A stretch of 64,000 bases of DNA from Holophagales bacterium (GTDB taxonomy: Bacteria > Acidobacteriota > Thermoanaerobaculia > UBA5066), in assembly GCA_016719485.1 (NCBI GenBank), contig JADJZB010000004.1, positions 310,001 to 374,000 on the forward strand. Reading direction: 5' to 3'. This document shows, piece after piece, positions 39,864 to 49,250 of the stretch; position 1 is the stretch's first letter; the number at the start of each line of letters is the position of its first letter. The translations under genes and the position numbers were made by a program. Below the pieces are notes generated by a model. It did no database searches, was not told the DNA's origin, and worked only from the letters and a program-made list of their open reading frames with translations.

Positions 39864-40702
39864 GCCGCGAGCCCGCCGTCGAGCGTGGACGTATTCGCGA
39901 GTACCTCCTCAGGAATCTCGCCGACGCCGAACGGGCCAGGTTCGAGGAGTCGTACTTCGCCGACGACGATCTTCTCGATCGCGTCGAAGCCGAGGAGGAC
40001 CTTCTCGTCTCCGACTATGTTCTCGGACGACTCTCCGACGCCGACCGCCGCCGTTTCGAGAAGGCCCTGCTCGCCACGCCGTACTACCGCGAGCGGGTGG
40101 AGACGACGACCCGGCTCCGCCTCAGGATCGCCCGCGACCAGGGCCTGAAGCGGCACGGCCGGGAGGCCTCCCCCTCCTCCGGGGGCGGGCTCTTCCCGGG
40201 CCGGACCGGAACTGTCGTCGCATTCGCGCTGCTCTGTGTCCTGCTCCTCGCCTCTCTCGTCACCGCCCTTCGACTGAAGCAGCAGCTCTCGGCGCTTCGC
40301 GCCGAGCTGAACACGCCGGCGCCTTCCGCGGTCACGGCAGGTAGCGGCGGCGTCGTGCCGGGCACTCCGGCCGTCGTACTGCAGGCGCCGTCGGGCGAGG
40401 GCATCGGTGCCCGGAGGGTGGAACGGGCCGCCGGATCGCCTCTCGTCCTCGTCTTTCCCCGGTCTCTCGCGCCTTCCGACGCGAAGACCTGGAGGGTCGT
40501 CCTGCGCGCCAACTCCGGGTCGGTCCTATGGGACAGCGGTGACCAGCCCGTCGCCTCGGGGGCCTCGGCCGATCTCGCGGTCCGTCTTCCCGCCGGGGTT
40601 CCCGAAGCGGGTCCGGTCGGCGTCACGCTCTGGGCCGACGGTGCACCGGCCCTCTCGGCCTTCGTCGAAGTCGTCGAACCGCCCGCCCGAGGGGGGCGTT
40701 AG
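39860..40702 (+). CDS. Putative anti-sigma factor / membrane regulator
   Basis: A 280-residue protein, GTG start coupled to the sigma gene. The cytoplasmic N-terminus contains two copies of an acidic helical motif (LADAERARFEESYFADDDLL and LSDADRRRFEKALLATPYY), the kind of repeat seen before the membrane in many acidobacterial anti-sigma-like proteins; no zinc-binding HxxxCxxC is present. One transmembrane helix spans about residues 116-136 (VVAFALLCVLLLASLVTAL). The external part is Ala/Pro-rich with a beta domain (VVLRANSGSVLWDSGDQPVA). Its pairing with an ECF sigma gene is the main ground for the anti-sigma call. Confidence 0.65.
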   Translation: MSREPAVERGRIREYLLRNLADAERARFEESYFADDDLLDRVEAEEDLLVSDYVLGRLSDADRRRFEKALLATPYYRERVETTTRLRLRIARDQGLKRHGREASPSSGGGLFPGRTGTVVAFALLCVLLLASLVTALRLKQQLSALRAELNTPAPSAVTAGSGGVVPGTPAVVLQAPSGEGIGARRVERAAGSPLVLVFPRSLAPSDAKTWRVVLRANSGSVLWDSGDQPVASGASADLAVRLPAGVPEAGPVGVTLWADGAPALSAFVEVVEPPARGGR

Positions 40703-40804
40703 GTCTCGGAGGGAACCGACACTCCTCGGCGAAGGGTGAGTCCGATCCGTTCTGCTCGTCCCCGGTAGGCGACACGCTCCCTCCGTGGCGCCGTCTCCTT
40801 CCTC

Positions 40805-40839
40805 CCCCCGCCCCGGGGACCCTTTCCCCGGGGCGGGGG
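40805..40839. terminator. Strong hairpin between convergent genes
   Basis: Perfect 14-bp stem: 40805-40818 pairs with 40826-40839, loop ACCCTTT. It lies between the anti-sigma gene (plus) and the enoyl-CoA hydratase gene (minus), with only a broken T tract on the plus side (TTCCTGTCTCT). It may stop both transcripts. Confidence 0.7.
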
Positions 40840-40848
40840 TTCCTGTCT

Positions 40849-41616
40849 CTAGCGGTCCTTCCAGACAGGCGGCCGGCCCTCGAGGGCCGCGCGGATTCCC
40901 TCGATCGCGTCCTCCGTCCGAAGCAGTTCGCGCGTCCACGTCCGCTCGACGGCGGAGAGGGCCGAGAGCGGGTCCCCGCTCGAGCCCTGGTTCAGCGCAC
41001 GCTTGGCGAGCCGGAGCGAAGAGGCCGAGAGGGTCTCCAGGCGAGCCCGCATCGTGTCGAGCGCCTCGACCAGGTCCCCCGGGTTGACCAGGGCGTTCAC
41101 GAGACCGCGGCGTTCGGCCGCCTCGGCCGTCATCGCCGCCCCGCAGAGGATCAGGTCGGCCGCCTTCGTGCGGCCCGTCCGGCGCTCGAGAAGCACCGAT
41201 GCCACGGGCGGAAAGGATCCCCGGTGGATCTCGGGAAAGCCGAAGGTCGCCGTCGTCTCGGCGAAAACGAAGTCGCAGGCGAGCGCGAGCTCGGCGCCGG
41301 CGCCGAGAGCGCGCCCCTGGACGAGCGCGCACGTCGGGACCTCCGTCGTCAGGAGGAACCGCACGAGAGAATGCCACGCCGAGAAGAGGGCCTCGGCCTG
41401 CCCTCCCTCGGGCAGGAGAATCTCCGTCCCGTTGCAGAAGTCCTCGCCGCGCGCGGCCAGCGCTACGAGCCGGATGTCCCGGCGGCGCGCCACCTCCCGC
41501 ACCCGGGCCTCGAGCGCCGACACCGTCTCGCGGTCGAAGACGTTCTCGGGAGGCCGCCAGAACGTGACCGTCGCGGCCGTACCGTCGACCGTCACCGAGA
41601 CGCCACCACTGCCCAT
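40849..41616 (-). CDS. Enoyl-CoA hydratase/isomerase family protein
   Basis: A 255-residue crotonase-fold protein. The oxyanion-hole region VALAARGEDFCNGTEI and the second conserved stretch CALVQGRALGAGAELALACD are present, followed by FGFPEIHRG, whose Glu matches a catalytic Glu of enoyl-CoA hydratase. The usual first oxyanion motif (A-F-x-A-G-x-D) is altered to DFCNGTEI, so the exact reaction (hydratase, isomerase or other CoA chemistry) is open. AGGAG sits just before ATG 41616. The gene stands alone next to tRNA-Pro, with no other beta-oxidation genes nearby. Confidence 0.82.
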   Translation of the reverse strand: MGSGGVSVTVDGTAATVTFWRPPENVFDRETVSALEARVREVARRRDIRLVALAARGEDFCNGTEILLPEGGQAEALFSAWHSLVRFLLTTEVPTCALVQGRALGAGAELALACDFVFAETTATFGFPEIHRGSFPPVASVLLERRTGRTKAADLILCGAAMTAEAAERRGLVNALVNPGDLVEALDTMRARLETLSASSLRLAKRALNQGSSGDPLSALSAVERTWTRELLRTEDAIEGIRAALEGRPPVWKDR

Positions 41617-41677
41617 CGGTTCTCCTTCCCTGCCGCCCGGCCGCGAAACGGGTTCTGCGTCTCCGGAAGCCTAAAGG

Positions 41678-41705
41678 AAAAAGACCCCGCTCGGGAGGCG
41701 GGGTC
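41678..41705 (-). terminator. Intrinsic terminator downstream of tRNA-Pro
   Basis: Read on the minus strand, GACCCCGC and GCGGGGTC (41705-41698 and 41690-41683) form an 8-bp stem with a 7-base loop, directly followed by TTTTT (41682-41678). It begins 11 bases after the tRNA 3' end. Confidence 0.9.
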
Positions 41706-41716
41706 GTCGGCTGAAA

Positions 41717-41793
<77 letters not shown>

Positions 41794-41852
41794 AGAAAAG
41801 CGCGGACGCGGAAGATAGCACGAGCATTTGCGGAAGGGAAGCCGCCGGACCC

Positions 41853-43586
41853 TCAAGGCGCCGCGGGAGCGCCCTCGCCGCGCGGGTCGGCGGCACCCGT
41901 GAGGCGTCCATCACGGTCGAAAACGATCGCGTGGACTTTCCCGATCGGGCCCCGCTCCGTGAGGACGTGCCCCCGCGCGCGCAGAGACTCCCGGAGGGCC
42001 TCCGGAGCCCCGCCCTTCTCGAAGGACACCACGTCGGGAGTGTGCTGGTGGTGAAGGCGCGGCGCGGCCACCGCGGACGCGAGGCTCTCCCCGCCGGTGG
42101 CGCGCAGGAGCACCTGCAGGACCGTCGTCGGGATCGTGGACCCGCCGGGCGAGCCGATGACGAGGAGCGGCCGGCCCTCCTCCTCCACGATGACGGGCGA
42201 CATCGAGGAGAGCGGCCGCGCACCGGGCCGCACCTCGTTCACGCTCCCCTGGACGAGGCCGTAGAGGTTCGCGACGCCGGGCGCGATCGCGAAGTCGTCC
42301 ATCTCGTTGTTCAGCAGGACGCCGATCCCCGGAACGATGGCGCCGTTCCCGAAGGAGCCGTTCAAGGTGGTCGTGAGCGACACCGCACCTCCGTCCGGCG
42401 TGGCGACCGAGAGGTGCGTCGTCTCCTCCGATTCGCGCGGGAGAGAGGCCCCCACACGGGTCGAGGGCGTCGCGCGCGCCGGATCGATCGACGCTCCGAG
42501 CGCGGCGAGCCGCGCCGGCGCGAGGATCTCCCCGAGCGGGACGACGCTGCAGTCACCGTCGCCGAGCCAGCGGTTACGGTCCGCGTAGGCTCGCCGCTCG
42601 GCCTCGAGGAGCAGGTGATACGAATCCGCGTCGAGACCTCTCGCGAGCCCCCGGGCGACCTCGAGCTGCGCGAGCACCGACCGCAGGATCTGCCCTGCCG
42701 ACGACGGCAACGGCATCGTGTGGACGACGAGCCGACCGTACCGGATCTCTTCGGGGACCCTCCAGACGGGCGCGTAGCCCGCGAGGTCCTCCTGCGCGAG
42801 GACTCCGCCGTGAGCCTTCACGAACGCGACGAGACGCGCGGCCACGTCTCCTCGATGGAACGCCTCCGGACCCTCTCTCGCGATCCGGGCGAGGGTCGAT
42901 GCGAGTTCAGGCTGCCGGAGCAGCGCGCCGCCCGCGAGCGGTTCCCCTTCCGGGAAAAAGAGCCGTCGCGTCTCCTCCCAACGCGTGAGGAGCTCTCGCG
43001 ACTCGGCCAGGTCCCTCGAGAGCCCGACCGAGACCCGGAACCCCTCGCGTGCGAGGCGCTCGGCCGGAGCTACGACCTCCTCCCACGAGAGGCGCCCGAG
43101 GCGCCGGTGCGCCTCGGCGTAGCCGCGCACGGAGCCCGGCGTGGCGACGGCGAGGGCGGTGGTCGTGGAGGACTTCGGGACGGGCCGGCCGTCGGGACCG
43201 AGGAACATGTCGCGACCCGCACGGGCAGGGGCCGTCTCGCGGAAGTCGAGCGCCCGGACGGTGCCGTCCGGGCTCCTCGCGACGAGGAACCCTCCCCCCG
43301 CGAGGTTTCCTGCCTGCGGGTAGACGACGGCGAGGGCGAGCGCCGACGCGACGGCGGCGTCGATCGCGTTCCCGCCGGCCGCGAGGATCTCGGCGCCGGC
43401 CTTCGAGGCCTCGGGCGCTGCGGAGACGACCATCCCGCGACGCGAAGTGAGAACGCGGGCCGCGCCGAAGGGAGCGTCCCCTTCGGCTGCGGCGAGCCCG
43501 CCCCCGTCGCTCAGCAGGGCGACGAGGGCGGCAGCGAGGCCGAGATGAAATCTAGCGGAGCGAGAGGACGAGCTTGCTGGCTGCAT
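41853..43586 (-). CDS. ggt: Gamma-glutamyltransferase
   Basis: A 577-residue protein with a signal peptide (HLGLAAALVALLSDGGGLAAA), so periplasmic. Ntn-hydrolase precursor features: AILAAGGNAIDAAVASALAL, PQAGNLAGGGFL, and the autocleavage/nucleophile Thr in EETTHLSVAT (about residue 388), which splits the chain into large and small subunits. Later comes LNNEMDDFA and PLSSMSPVIV with the substrate-binding Ser-Ser. The enzyme cleaves glutathione and other gamma-glutamyl compounds and transfers the glutamyl group. Its first 35 bases overlap the end of the upstream kinase gene (43552-43586). Confidence 0.92.
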   Translation of the reverse strand: MQPASSSSRSARFHLGLAAALVALLSDGGGLAAAEGDAPFGAARVLTSRRGMVVSAAPEASKAGAEILAAGGNAIDAAVASALALAVVYPQAGNLAGGGFLVARSPDGTVRALDFRETAPARAGRDMFLGPDGRPVPKSSTTTALAVATPGSVRGYAEAHRRLGRLSWEEVVAPAERLAREGFRVSVGLSRDLAESRELLTRWEETRRLFFPEGEPLAGGALLRQPELASTLARIAREGPEAFHRGDVAARLVAFVKAHGGVLAQEDLAGYAPVWRVPEEIRYGRLVVHTMPLPSSAGQILRSVLAQLEVARGLARGLDADSYHLLLEAERRAYADRNRWLGDGDCSVVPLGEILAPARLAALGASIDPARATPSTRVGASLPRESEETTHLSVATPDGGAVSLTTTLNGSFGNGAIVPGIGVLLNNEMDDFAIAPGVANLYGLVQGSVNEVRPGARPLSSMSPVIVEEEGRPLLVIGSPGGSTIPTTVLQVLLRATGGESLASAVAAPRLHHQHTPDVVSFEKGGAPEALRESLRARGHVLTERGPIGKVHAIVFDRDGRLTGAADPRGEGAPAAP

Positions 43587-46512
43587 TCAGCTCGAGGACG
43601 AGGGTCCGAGTCTCGCCGCCGGGGATGACGAGGTCGGCGGTCTCGTACCCGTTGAACGCCCGGTTCGTCGGTATCGCCCAGGCCTTGAAGCTCGCGGGTC
43701 CCGACGGGACCTCGATGGTCCCCTCGACGAGGCCGCCAGCGCTCTTCCGCCCGAAGTCGAACTGGCGGCGGAAGACCTCCTTGTCGTTGCGGCGGATCAT
43801 CACGTAGCCCTCGGGAGCCGGGCTCTGGAAGGCGATCCTGATACGCGCGCTCCCGGGCGTCGGCGTCGCGGGCTTCGGCTGCTCCACCGGCACGACGGGC
43901 TGGACGACGCGCACCGCCGTCGGCACCGGGGTGGGCCTCTTCTTCTTCGCGAGCTCCGCCGCGGCCTTCTTCTCGATGGCCGCCTGCTCGGCCTGAGCCG
44001 CCTTCACGGATTCTCGAATCGAGAGCGCATCCGCGTTCTCGGGCTGGAGAAGGAGGACGGCGGAGAGCTCGTTGAGAGCGGTGTCGAAGCTCCCGGTTTC
44101 CGCGGCTGCGCGGGCCGAGGCCAGGCGCGTCTCGATCTCCTTTTCGGTCTCCTGTCCCGCCTGCATCGTCCGGGCCTGCTCTTCCGCGCGGGCCAGGGCG
44201 TCCCGGGCGGCCTCCGAGTCCGGCTTGCGGCGGATGACCTCGCGGAACTTCTCGACGGCCTGCCCTGCGCTTCCTCCGGCGAGGAGGCGATTCCCGTCGT
44301 CCATGAGGCTCTTGAGCTCCTGGACCTCGCGCTCCCTGACCTCGTCGACGATCGCCTGCTCGTCGATCTTCACCTTCTTCGACCAGAGCATCCCGGCGGT
44401 GATACCGGCGGCGACCAGGACGAGCCCGATGATCAGCGCGACGAACTTCCCGTTGATCGACCTCTTCATGAGGGGCTGGGGCACGCTCGGGGGCTTCGGA
44501 GGCGGCTCCGGAATCGGAGCGAGCTCGACGGGGGGGAGGGGCGCCGCGGGCGGAGGCGGAGCCGGCGCAGGGGCCTTCGGCGCCGGTGCCGGGATCGGCC
44601 GTTTCGCCGAGGGCGCTGGCGGGACCGGCTTCGGCGGGGGGGCGGCCGTCGAAACCGGCGGCGAGGGAGCCTTCGCCGCGGGCGCGCCCGCGGCCACGAG
44701 CTTCATCGCATCCACGATCCGCTCGGTGGCGCCTTCCTCGTCTCTGTCGGATGGCGCTGGCCCGGAGGAAACGGGCGAGGTGGGCGGGAACGGACTCCGC
44801 AGGATCTCGGTCGGCCGGTCGGAACCGGACGGCGGGGGGACCGGCAGCGCCAGAGGCAGATCCTCGGGCTCTTCCGCTGGTTTCTTCTCGATGAGCGGGG
44901 GAAGCGCCTGGAGGATCTCCGTCGGCCGGTCGACGAACGCCGGCTGCGGGGGGGGGGCCATCGAGACGGGCGCCGCTGGCGCCTCTGGCACCGTCGCGGG
45001 CGGCGGGATGGCCCTGAGGATCTCAGTTGGCCGGTCGGTGCCGCCCGAGGGTGGCACGAAGCCGGCGAGCCCGCCGATCTGGATGATCTCCGTAGCACCG
45101 TCCGGGTGGTCTTCGGAGAGCCCGGGAGCCGAAGGGACGTCGTCGAGCGGGGAGACGGCGAGCCCCCGGGGAGGCGCGACGGCGGCTTCCACCACCTCGG
45201 GTCCGGGAAGCGAGGCGTCGACGTCGGAAACCTCGTCATCGGGAGGCAGGGCGAGAGGGGGAGGCGGAGGAGGGGCCTTCTTCGAGCGCGTCGGCTCGTC
45301 GAGCTGCCAGTCGTTCGCAGGACCCGTCGCCCCCGCGTTCGCGACCTCGGCCGGCGCACCGGACGGAGCGACGTAGGCCGTGGCCGGAAGGGGCCGGACG
45401 ACTTCGCGCGTGGCGAGCTCGTCCTCGTCCGGGCGTACCGCGTACGGCGCCGGGGCGGCGCCGAGAATGTCGAACGGCGAGCGCCCGCCGGCCGGCGTCG
45501 GTTCCGGCGGAGGCGGCGTCGAGGGCTGAGCGAGGGGCGAGGGGGGCGCCGTGACCGCGGCGACGGACCCGAGCTTCTCGGCTTCGGCGACCATCTGACC
45601 GAGATCGCGGAGCATCTGCCGCTCCTCCTCGCGCGCCTTGAACTCGTACAGCGCGAGGGCGAAGTCGTTGCCGCGCTGGAACCTCTCGCCGGCGTCCTTC
45701 GACAGGGCCCTTTCGAGAACCGTCGTGAACTCCGGGGGGATCGAGGCGTCGTACGTCTCGGGCGGCACGAACTGCTCGTGGACGATCTTGTAGGAGATCG
45801 ACGTGAGGTTGTCGGCCGTGAAGGGCTTCTTCCTGGTGAGAAGCTCGTAGAGGACGACGCCGAGGGAGAAGAGGTCGCTGCGGCCGTCGACCGCGTCGCC
45901 CGTCACCTGCTCGGGCGACATGTAGTTCGGCGTCCCGAGGAACTGCCCCGTCGTGGTGAGGTTCGACTTCTCGGTCTTGGCGATCCCGAAGTCGGTGATC
46001 TTCACCTGGCCTTCGGGGGTGATGATGATGTTGGCCGGCTTGACGTCCCGGTGGACGATGCCGCGCCGGTGCGCGTAGTCGAGAGCCTCGGCCACCTGCC
46101 CGACGATCTCGGCAGTGCGCTCTGCCGAGTACGGCGTCCTCTCGGAAAGGAGCTGCTTGAGGTTCTTGCCCTCGACGTACTCCATCGCGATGAACGACGT
46201 CTCGGTCGAGGAGTCTTCCCCGACGTCGTGCACCGTGACGATGTTGGGGTGCGAAAGGATGCCCGCCGCCTGGGCCTCGCGCAGGAAACGCTCCTGGAAC
46301 TCGCGCTGCTCGACGTCGTCTTCGCTGACGGCGCGGATCGTCTTCAGGGCAACCAGCCGGCCGATGACGGGGTCGCGGCCGAGGTAGACGACGCCCATCG
46401 CGCCTTTACCCAGCTCTCGAATGACCTCGTAGCGACCGAACCTCTTCGGAAGTCCCGAGGGGGGCGCACCGGATACGCTCGGCAGAGGTCCTCCCGTTCG
46501 CGACTGCGGCAA
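43552..46512 (-). CDS. Transmembrane Ser/Thr protein kinase with repeated TEI motifs and PEGA-like tail
   Basis: A 986-residue protein. Kinase domain, residues 28-290: P-loop GKGAMG (35-40), K57, HRDVKPAN (D156), TDFG (D174) and GTPNYMSPEQ, all intact. Residues 310-680 are Pro/Ala-rich and contain three copies of DRPTEIL plus related DGATEII and EGATERI, likely Thr phosphorylation sites. A transmembrane helix follows (about 690-710, FVALIIGLVLVAAGITAGML), then a coiled-coil/TPR-like segment and a beta tail (YVMIRRNDKEVFRRQFDF). Such kinases phosphorylate themselves and partners with FHA domains. The TTG start at 46512 is uncertain. Confidence 0.88.
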   Translation of the reverse strand: MPQSRTGGPLPSVSGAPPSGLPKRFGRYEVIRELGKGAMGVVYLGRDPVIGRLVALKTIRAVSEDDVEQREFQERFLREAQAAGILSHPNIVTVHDVGEDSSTETSFIAMEYVEGKNLKQLLSERTPYSAERTAEIVGQVAEALDYAHRRGIVHRDVKPANIIITPEGQVKITDFGIAKTEKSNLTTTGQFLGTPNYMSPEQVTGDAVDGRSDLFSLGVVLYELLTRKKPFTADNLTSISYKIVHEQFVPPETYDASIPPEFTTVLERALSKDAGERFQRGNDFALALYEFKAREEERQMLRDLGQMVAEAEKLGSVAAVTAPPSPLAQPSTPPPPEPTPAGGRSPFDILGAAPAPYAVRPDEDELATREVVRPLPATAYVAPSGAPAEVANAGATGPANDWQLDEPTRSKKAPPPPPPLALPPDDEVSDVDASLPGPEVVEAAVAPPRGLAVSPLDDVPSAPGLSEDHPDGATEIIQIGGLAGFVPPSGGTDRPTEILRAIPPPATVPEAPAAPVSMAPPPQPAFVDRPTEILQALPPLIEKKPAEEPEDLPLALPVPPPSGSDRPTEILRSPFPPTSPVSSGPAPSDRDEEGATERIVDAMKLVAAGAPAAKAPSPPVSTAAPPPKPVPPAPSAKRPIPAPAPKAPAPAPPPPAAPLPPVELAPIPEPPPKPPSVPQPLMKRSINGKFVALIIGLVLVAAGITAGMLWSKKVKIDEQAIVDEVREREVQELKSLMDDGNRLLAGGSAGQAVEKFREVIRRKPDSEAARDALARAEEQARTMQAGQETEKEIETRLASARAAAETGSFDTALNELSAVLLLQPENADALSIRESVKAAQAEQAAIEKKAAAELAKKKRPTPVPTAVRVVQPVVPVEQPKPATPTPGSARIRIAFQSPAPEGYVMIRRNDKEVFRRQFDFGRKSAGGLVEGTIEVPSGPASFKAWAIPTNRAFNGYETADLVIPGGETRTLVLELNAASKLVLSLR

Positions 46513-46634
46513 TGAGATGCCGGGTTTCCCCCGGTATCGCGCAGTTTAGGTCTGGGCGAAAGAGGGTGTCAACGCGCCCCTCGCCGGGCTCTTCCGATTC
46601 CTCCCTGCCCCGTCGCCGGAAATGAAGACGCCGC

Positions 46635-46663
46635 TTCGGGGAAGCGCCTTCGATACCTATAAT
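46635..46663 (+). promoter_or_regulatory. Promoter of the EF-G paralogue gene
   Basis: A perfect TATAAT (46658-46663) lies 38 bases before ATG 46702. The -35 position (TTCGGG, 17-base spacer) is weak. It lies in the divergent gap to the kinase gene. Confidence 0.5.
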
Positions 46664-46701
46664 GCGGGGCTTTCGAGAGACCTCGCCGAAGGGGATTCAG
46701 C

Positions 46702-48795
46702 ATGAAACAGTACCCCGCATCCGCCATTCGAAACGTGGCCGTCGCCGGCCACAACGGCGTCGGGAAGACCACTCTCGTCTCGGCGCTCCTCCACGAGGCG
46801 GGCGCTGTCAACCGCTTCGGTCGCGTCGACGACGGCTCGGCGCCGACCGATTTCGACCCGGAGGAGATCGAACGGAAGATATCGATCGGGCTGGCCGTGG
46901 CGGCCCTCGAGTGGAAGAAGAACAAGATCAACCTGATCGACACGCCCGGCTACGGCATCTTCACGTCGGAGATGATCTGCGCCATGCGCGCCGCCGACGC
47001 GGCGCTCATCGTCGTCGACGCCGTCGCCGGCGTCGAGGTCCAGACCGAGAAGGCGTGGCAGGTCGCCGAGGAGTTCGGCCTGCCGAAGATGATCGTCGTC
47101 AACCGGATGGACCGCGAGAATGCGGACGGCGGCCGGGTGATGGACCAGATCCAGAAGAAGTTCGGCCGCTCCTGCGTCTGCGTCGAGGCAGCCATCGGAA
47201 AGGAAAAGGGCTTCCGGGGTGCGATCGACCTGATCGGGATGAAGGGCTTCCTCACCGACGACACCGGCAAGACCATCGAGGGGCCCATTCCCCAGGAGTT
47301 CGCCGAGGACGCGGCGACGCTGCACGAGGCGCTCGTCGAGATGGTCGCCGAGGGGGACGACTCCCTCATGGAGACCTTCTTCAGCCAGGGCAACCTGACC
47401 GAGGAACAGATGCTCCCGGCCCTTCGCAACTCCATCCGCGAACGGAAGATCGTGCCGGTACTCTTCGCCGCCGCCGGCGACCACGAGCGGGGCGTCGAGA
47501 AGATCCTCGACGAGATCGTCGACCTCCTTCCCGGTGCAGACTCCTTCCCCGCCGCCGCCATCGGAAAAGACGGCAAGACCGACGTGCTCGCGTGCGACCC
47601 GAACGGCCCCGTGGCCGCGATCGTCTTCAAGACGATCTCCGACCCCTTCACGGGCCGCCTGACCCTCTTCCGCGTCCACTCCGGCACGATCAAGGCCGAC
47701 GGCACCTACTGGAACGTGAACCGCGAGCTGCCGGAGCGCTTCGGCCCGGTCTTCTCGCCGCTCGGCAAGCAGCTGAACCCCGTTCCCGAGGTCCCGGCCG
47801 GGGACATCGGCGTCATCGCCAAGCTCAAGGAGACCCTCACGGGCGACACGCTCTCCGCCAAGGAGAAGCCGTACCGCTTCCCCGCCGTCGAGGTCCCCGA
47901 GCCGGCGATCTCCTTCTCCATCGAGCCCAAGTCGAAGGGGGACGAGGACAAGATCTCCATCGCCCTGGCCAAGCTCACCGAGGAAGACCCGTCCCTGAAG
48001 TTCCACCGCGACGCCGACACCAGCGAGCTTCTCCTCTCGGGCGCCGGCCAGCTCCACGTCGAGATCGCCGTCGCCCGCATGAAGCGGAAGTCGAACGTCG
48101 AGGTCATCCTCCACCCGCCGAAGGTCCCCTACCGCGAGACGATCACGCGGGCCGCCGAGGCGCACGGACGCCACAAGAAGCAGACGGGCGGCCACGGGCA
48201 GTTCGCCGACTGCAAGATCCGCGTCAAGCCGCTCCCCCGCGGCTCCGATTTCGAGTTCGTGGACGACATCTTCGGCGGCTCGATCCCGAGGAACTACATT
48301 CCCGCCGTCGAGAAGGGAATCCAGGACACCCGGAAGAAGGGCTACCTCGCCGGCTACCCGATGGTCGACTTCCGCGTCGAGCTCTTCGACGGCCAGTACC
48401 ACGACGTCGACTCGTCGGAAATGGCCTTCAAGATCGCCGGCTCCCTCGCCTACAAGGATGCGATGGAGAAGGCGAAACCGACGATCCTCGAGCCGATCAT
48501 GAAGGTCGGCGTCCGGGCGCCCCAGGAGTACATGGGCGACCTCATGGGCGACCTGACGAGCCGCCGCGGCCGCCCCTCGGGCATGGACCAGATCGGCGAC
48601 GACGCGGTGGTCAAGGCCGAGGTCCCGCTCTCCGAGATGCTCGCCTACTCCGCCGTCCTGCGCTCCCTCACCCAGGGCCGCGGCTCCTTCACGATGGAGC
48701 TCTCCCACTACGAGGAGCTGCCGAGGCCCCTGCAGGAGAAGCTCATCGCCGAGCGCGCCAAGCTGCTGCACAAGGCCGACGCCGACGCCGACTGA
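46702..48795 (+). CDS. Elongation factor G paralogue (EF-G-like GTPase)
   Basis: A 697-residue translational GTPase. G1 GHNGVGKTT, G3 DTPGYG and G4 NRMD (NKxD in most GTPases) are clear. Domain II-V landmarks include LLLSGAGQLHVEIA, TGGHGQFADCKI, GSIPRNYIPAVEKGIQ and GDLTSRRGRPSGMD. The switch-I region reads TDFDPEEIERKISI where canonical EF-G has ERGITI, which marks the second EF-G type found beside a str-operon fusA in many phyla. No rpsL, rpsG or tuf is nearby, supporting a paralogue. Its role may be translocation or ribosome recycling under special conditions; this is inference. AAGGGGA serves as ribosome site, and a GNRA-loop terminator follows. Confidence 0.9.
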   Translation: MKQYPASAIRNVAVAGHNGVGKTTLVSALLHEAGAVNRFGRVDDGSAPTDFDPEEIERKISIGLAVAALEWKKNKINLIDTPGYGIFTSEMICAMRAADAALIVVDAVAGVEVQTEKAWQVAEEFGLPKMIVVNRMDRENADGGRVMDQIQKKFGRSCVCVEAAIGKEKGFRGAIDLIGMKGFLTDDTGKTIEGPIPQEFAEDAATLHEALVEMVAEGDDSLMETFFSQGNLTEEQMLPALRNSIRERKIVPVLFAAAGDHERGVEKILDEIVDLLPGADSFPAAAIGKDGKTDVLACDPNGPVAAIVFKTISDPFTGRLTLFRVHSGTIKADGTYWNVNRELPERFGPVFSPLGKQLNPVPEVPAGDIGVIAKLKETLTGDTLSAKEKPYRFPAVEVPEPAISFSIEPKSKGDEDKISIALAKLTEEDPSLKFHRDADTSELLLSGAGQLHVEIAVARMKRKSNVEVILHPPKVPYRETITRAAEAHGRHKKQTGGHGQFADCKIRVKPLPRGSDFEFVDDIFGGSIPRNYIPAVEKGIQDTRKKGYLAGYPMVDFRVELFDGQYHDVDSSEMAFKIAGSLAYKDAMEKAKPTILEPIMKVGVRAPQEYMGDLMGDLTSRRGRPSGMDQIGDDAVVKAEVPLSEMLAYSAVLRSLTQGRGSFTMELSHYEELPRPLQEKLIAERAKLLHKADADAD

Positions 48796-48825
48796 AAACC
48801 CCAGGAAGCTTTTGGGAAACCCCGA

Positions 48826-48849
48826 GGGGCCGCGCAAGCGGCCCCTTTT
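48826..48849 (+). terminator. Intrinsic terminator with GCAA tetraloop
   Basis: GGGGCCGC (48826-48833), loop GCAA, GCGGCCCC (48838-48845), then TTTT. It starts 30 bases after the EF-G paralogue stop. Confidence 0.92.
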
Positions 48850-48892
48850 CTCGTCGCAGCGAGCCGCGAGAAACCGTGAATCGCTGGGAGCA

Positions 48893-48953
48893 CGGGATAA
48901 CGGGATAACGGGATAACGGGATAACGGGATAACGGGATAACGGGATAACGGGA
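48893..48953. repeat. 8-base tandem repeat (CGGGATAA)n
   Basis: Seven exact copies of CGGGATAA (48893-48948) and a partial eighth (CGGGA). The unit contains no stop in some frames but no gene crosses it. Such an array should change length by replication slippage. Confidence 0.97.
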
Positions 48954-49216
48954 GAACTGACCATTCCTCTTCACCGTGCCGCACGAGTCGCGGGCGGGAG
49001 GGACGTCCCACGGCGACTGCTGCGCGCGTGCGACCCGCATCGGCTCCACTGCGCGGGCCGCCGGGGCGAGCGCGAACGCCTCGCTCCGCTCGTTGCACGC
49101 GCGCGCTCGCCTGGTCCAGCGGCCTGCTCGCGGAGCCGTGCGGGGCCCCGCACGTGCTCACGTGTCGCTCGCGGGACACCCCTCTCGCCCGCTCGGATCC
49201 CCGGCGATTCACCCGC

Positions 49217-49250
49217 GGGGTCAGGTCTCGCCCACTCGGGGTCAGGTCTT
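49217..49250. repeat. Two direct copies of GGGGTCAGGTCT
   Basis: Copies at 49217-49228 and 49238-49249, 21 bases apart; the second continues TTGTTTTTCTAC. To my memory this motif belongs to REP-type repeats mobilised by REP-associated tyrosine transposases. No transposase gene is in the window. Confidence 0.6.

Noticed and set aside
46657..49212. Long minus-strand open frame opposite the EF-G paralogue
   Set aside because: The plus strand encodes a clear translational GTPase; the antisense product has no recognisable domain.
48960..49230. Short open frames in the repeat-rich gap
   Set aside because: They are Arg-rich translations of GC-rich repeats with no ribosome sites or similarity that I recognise.
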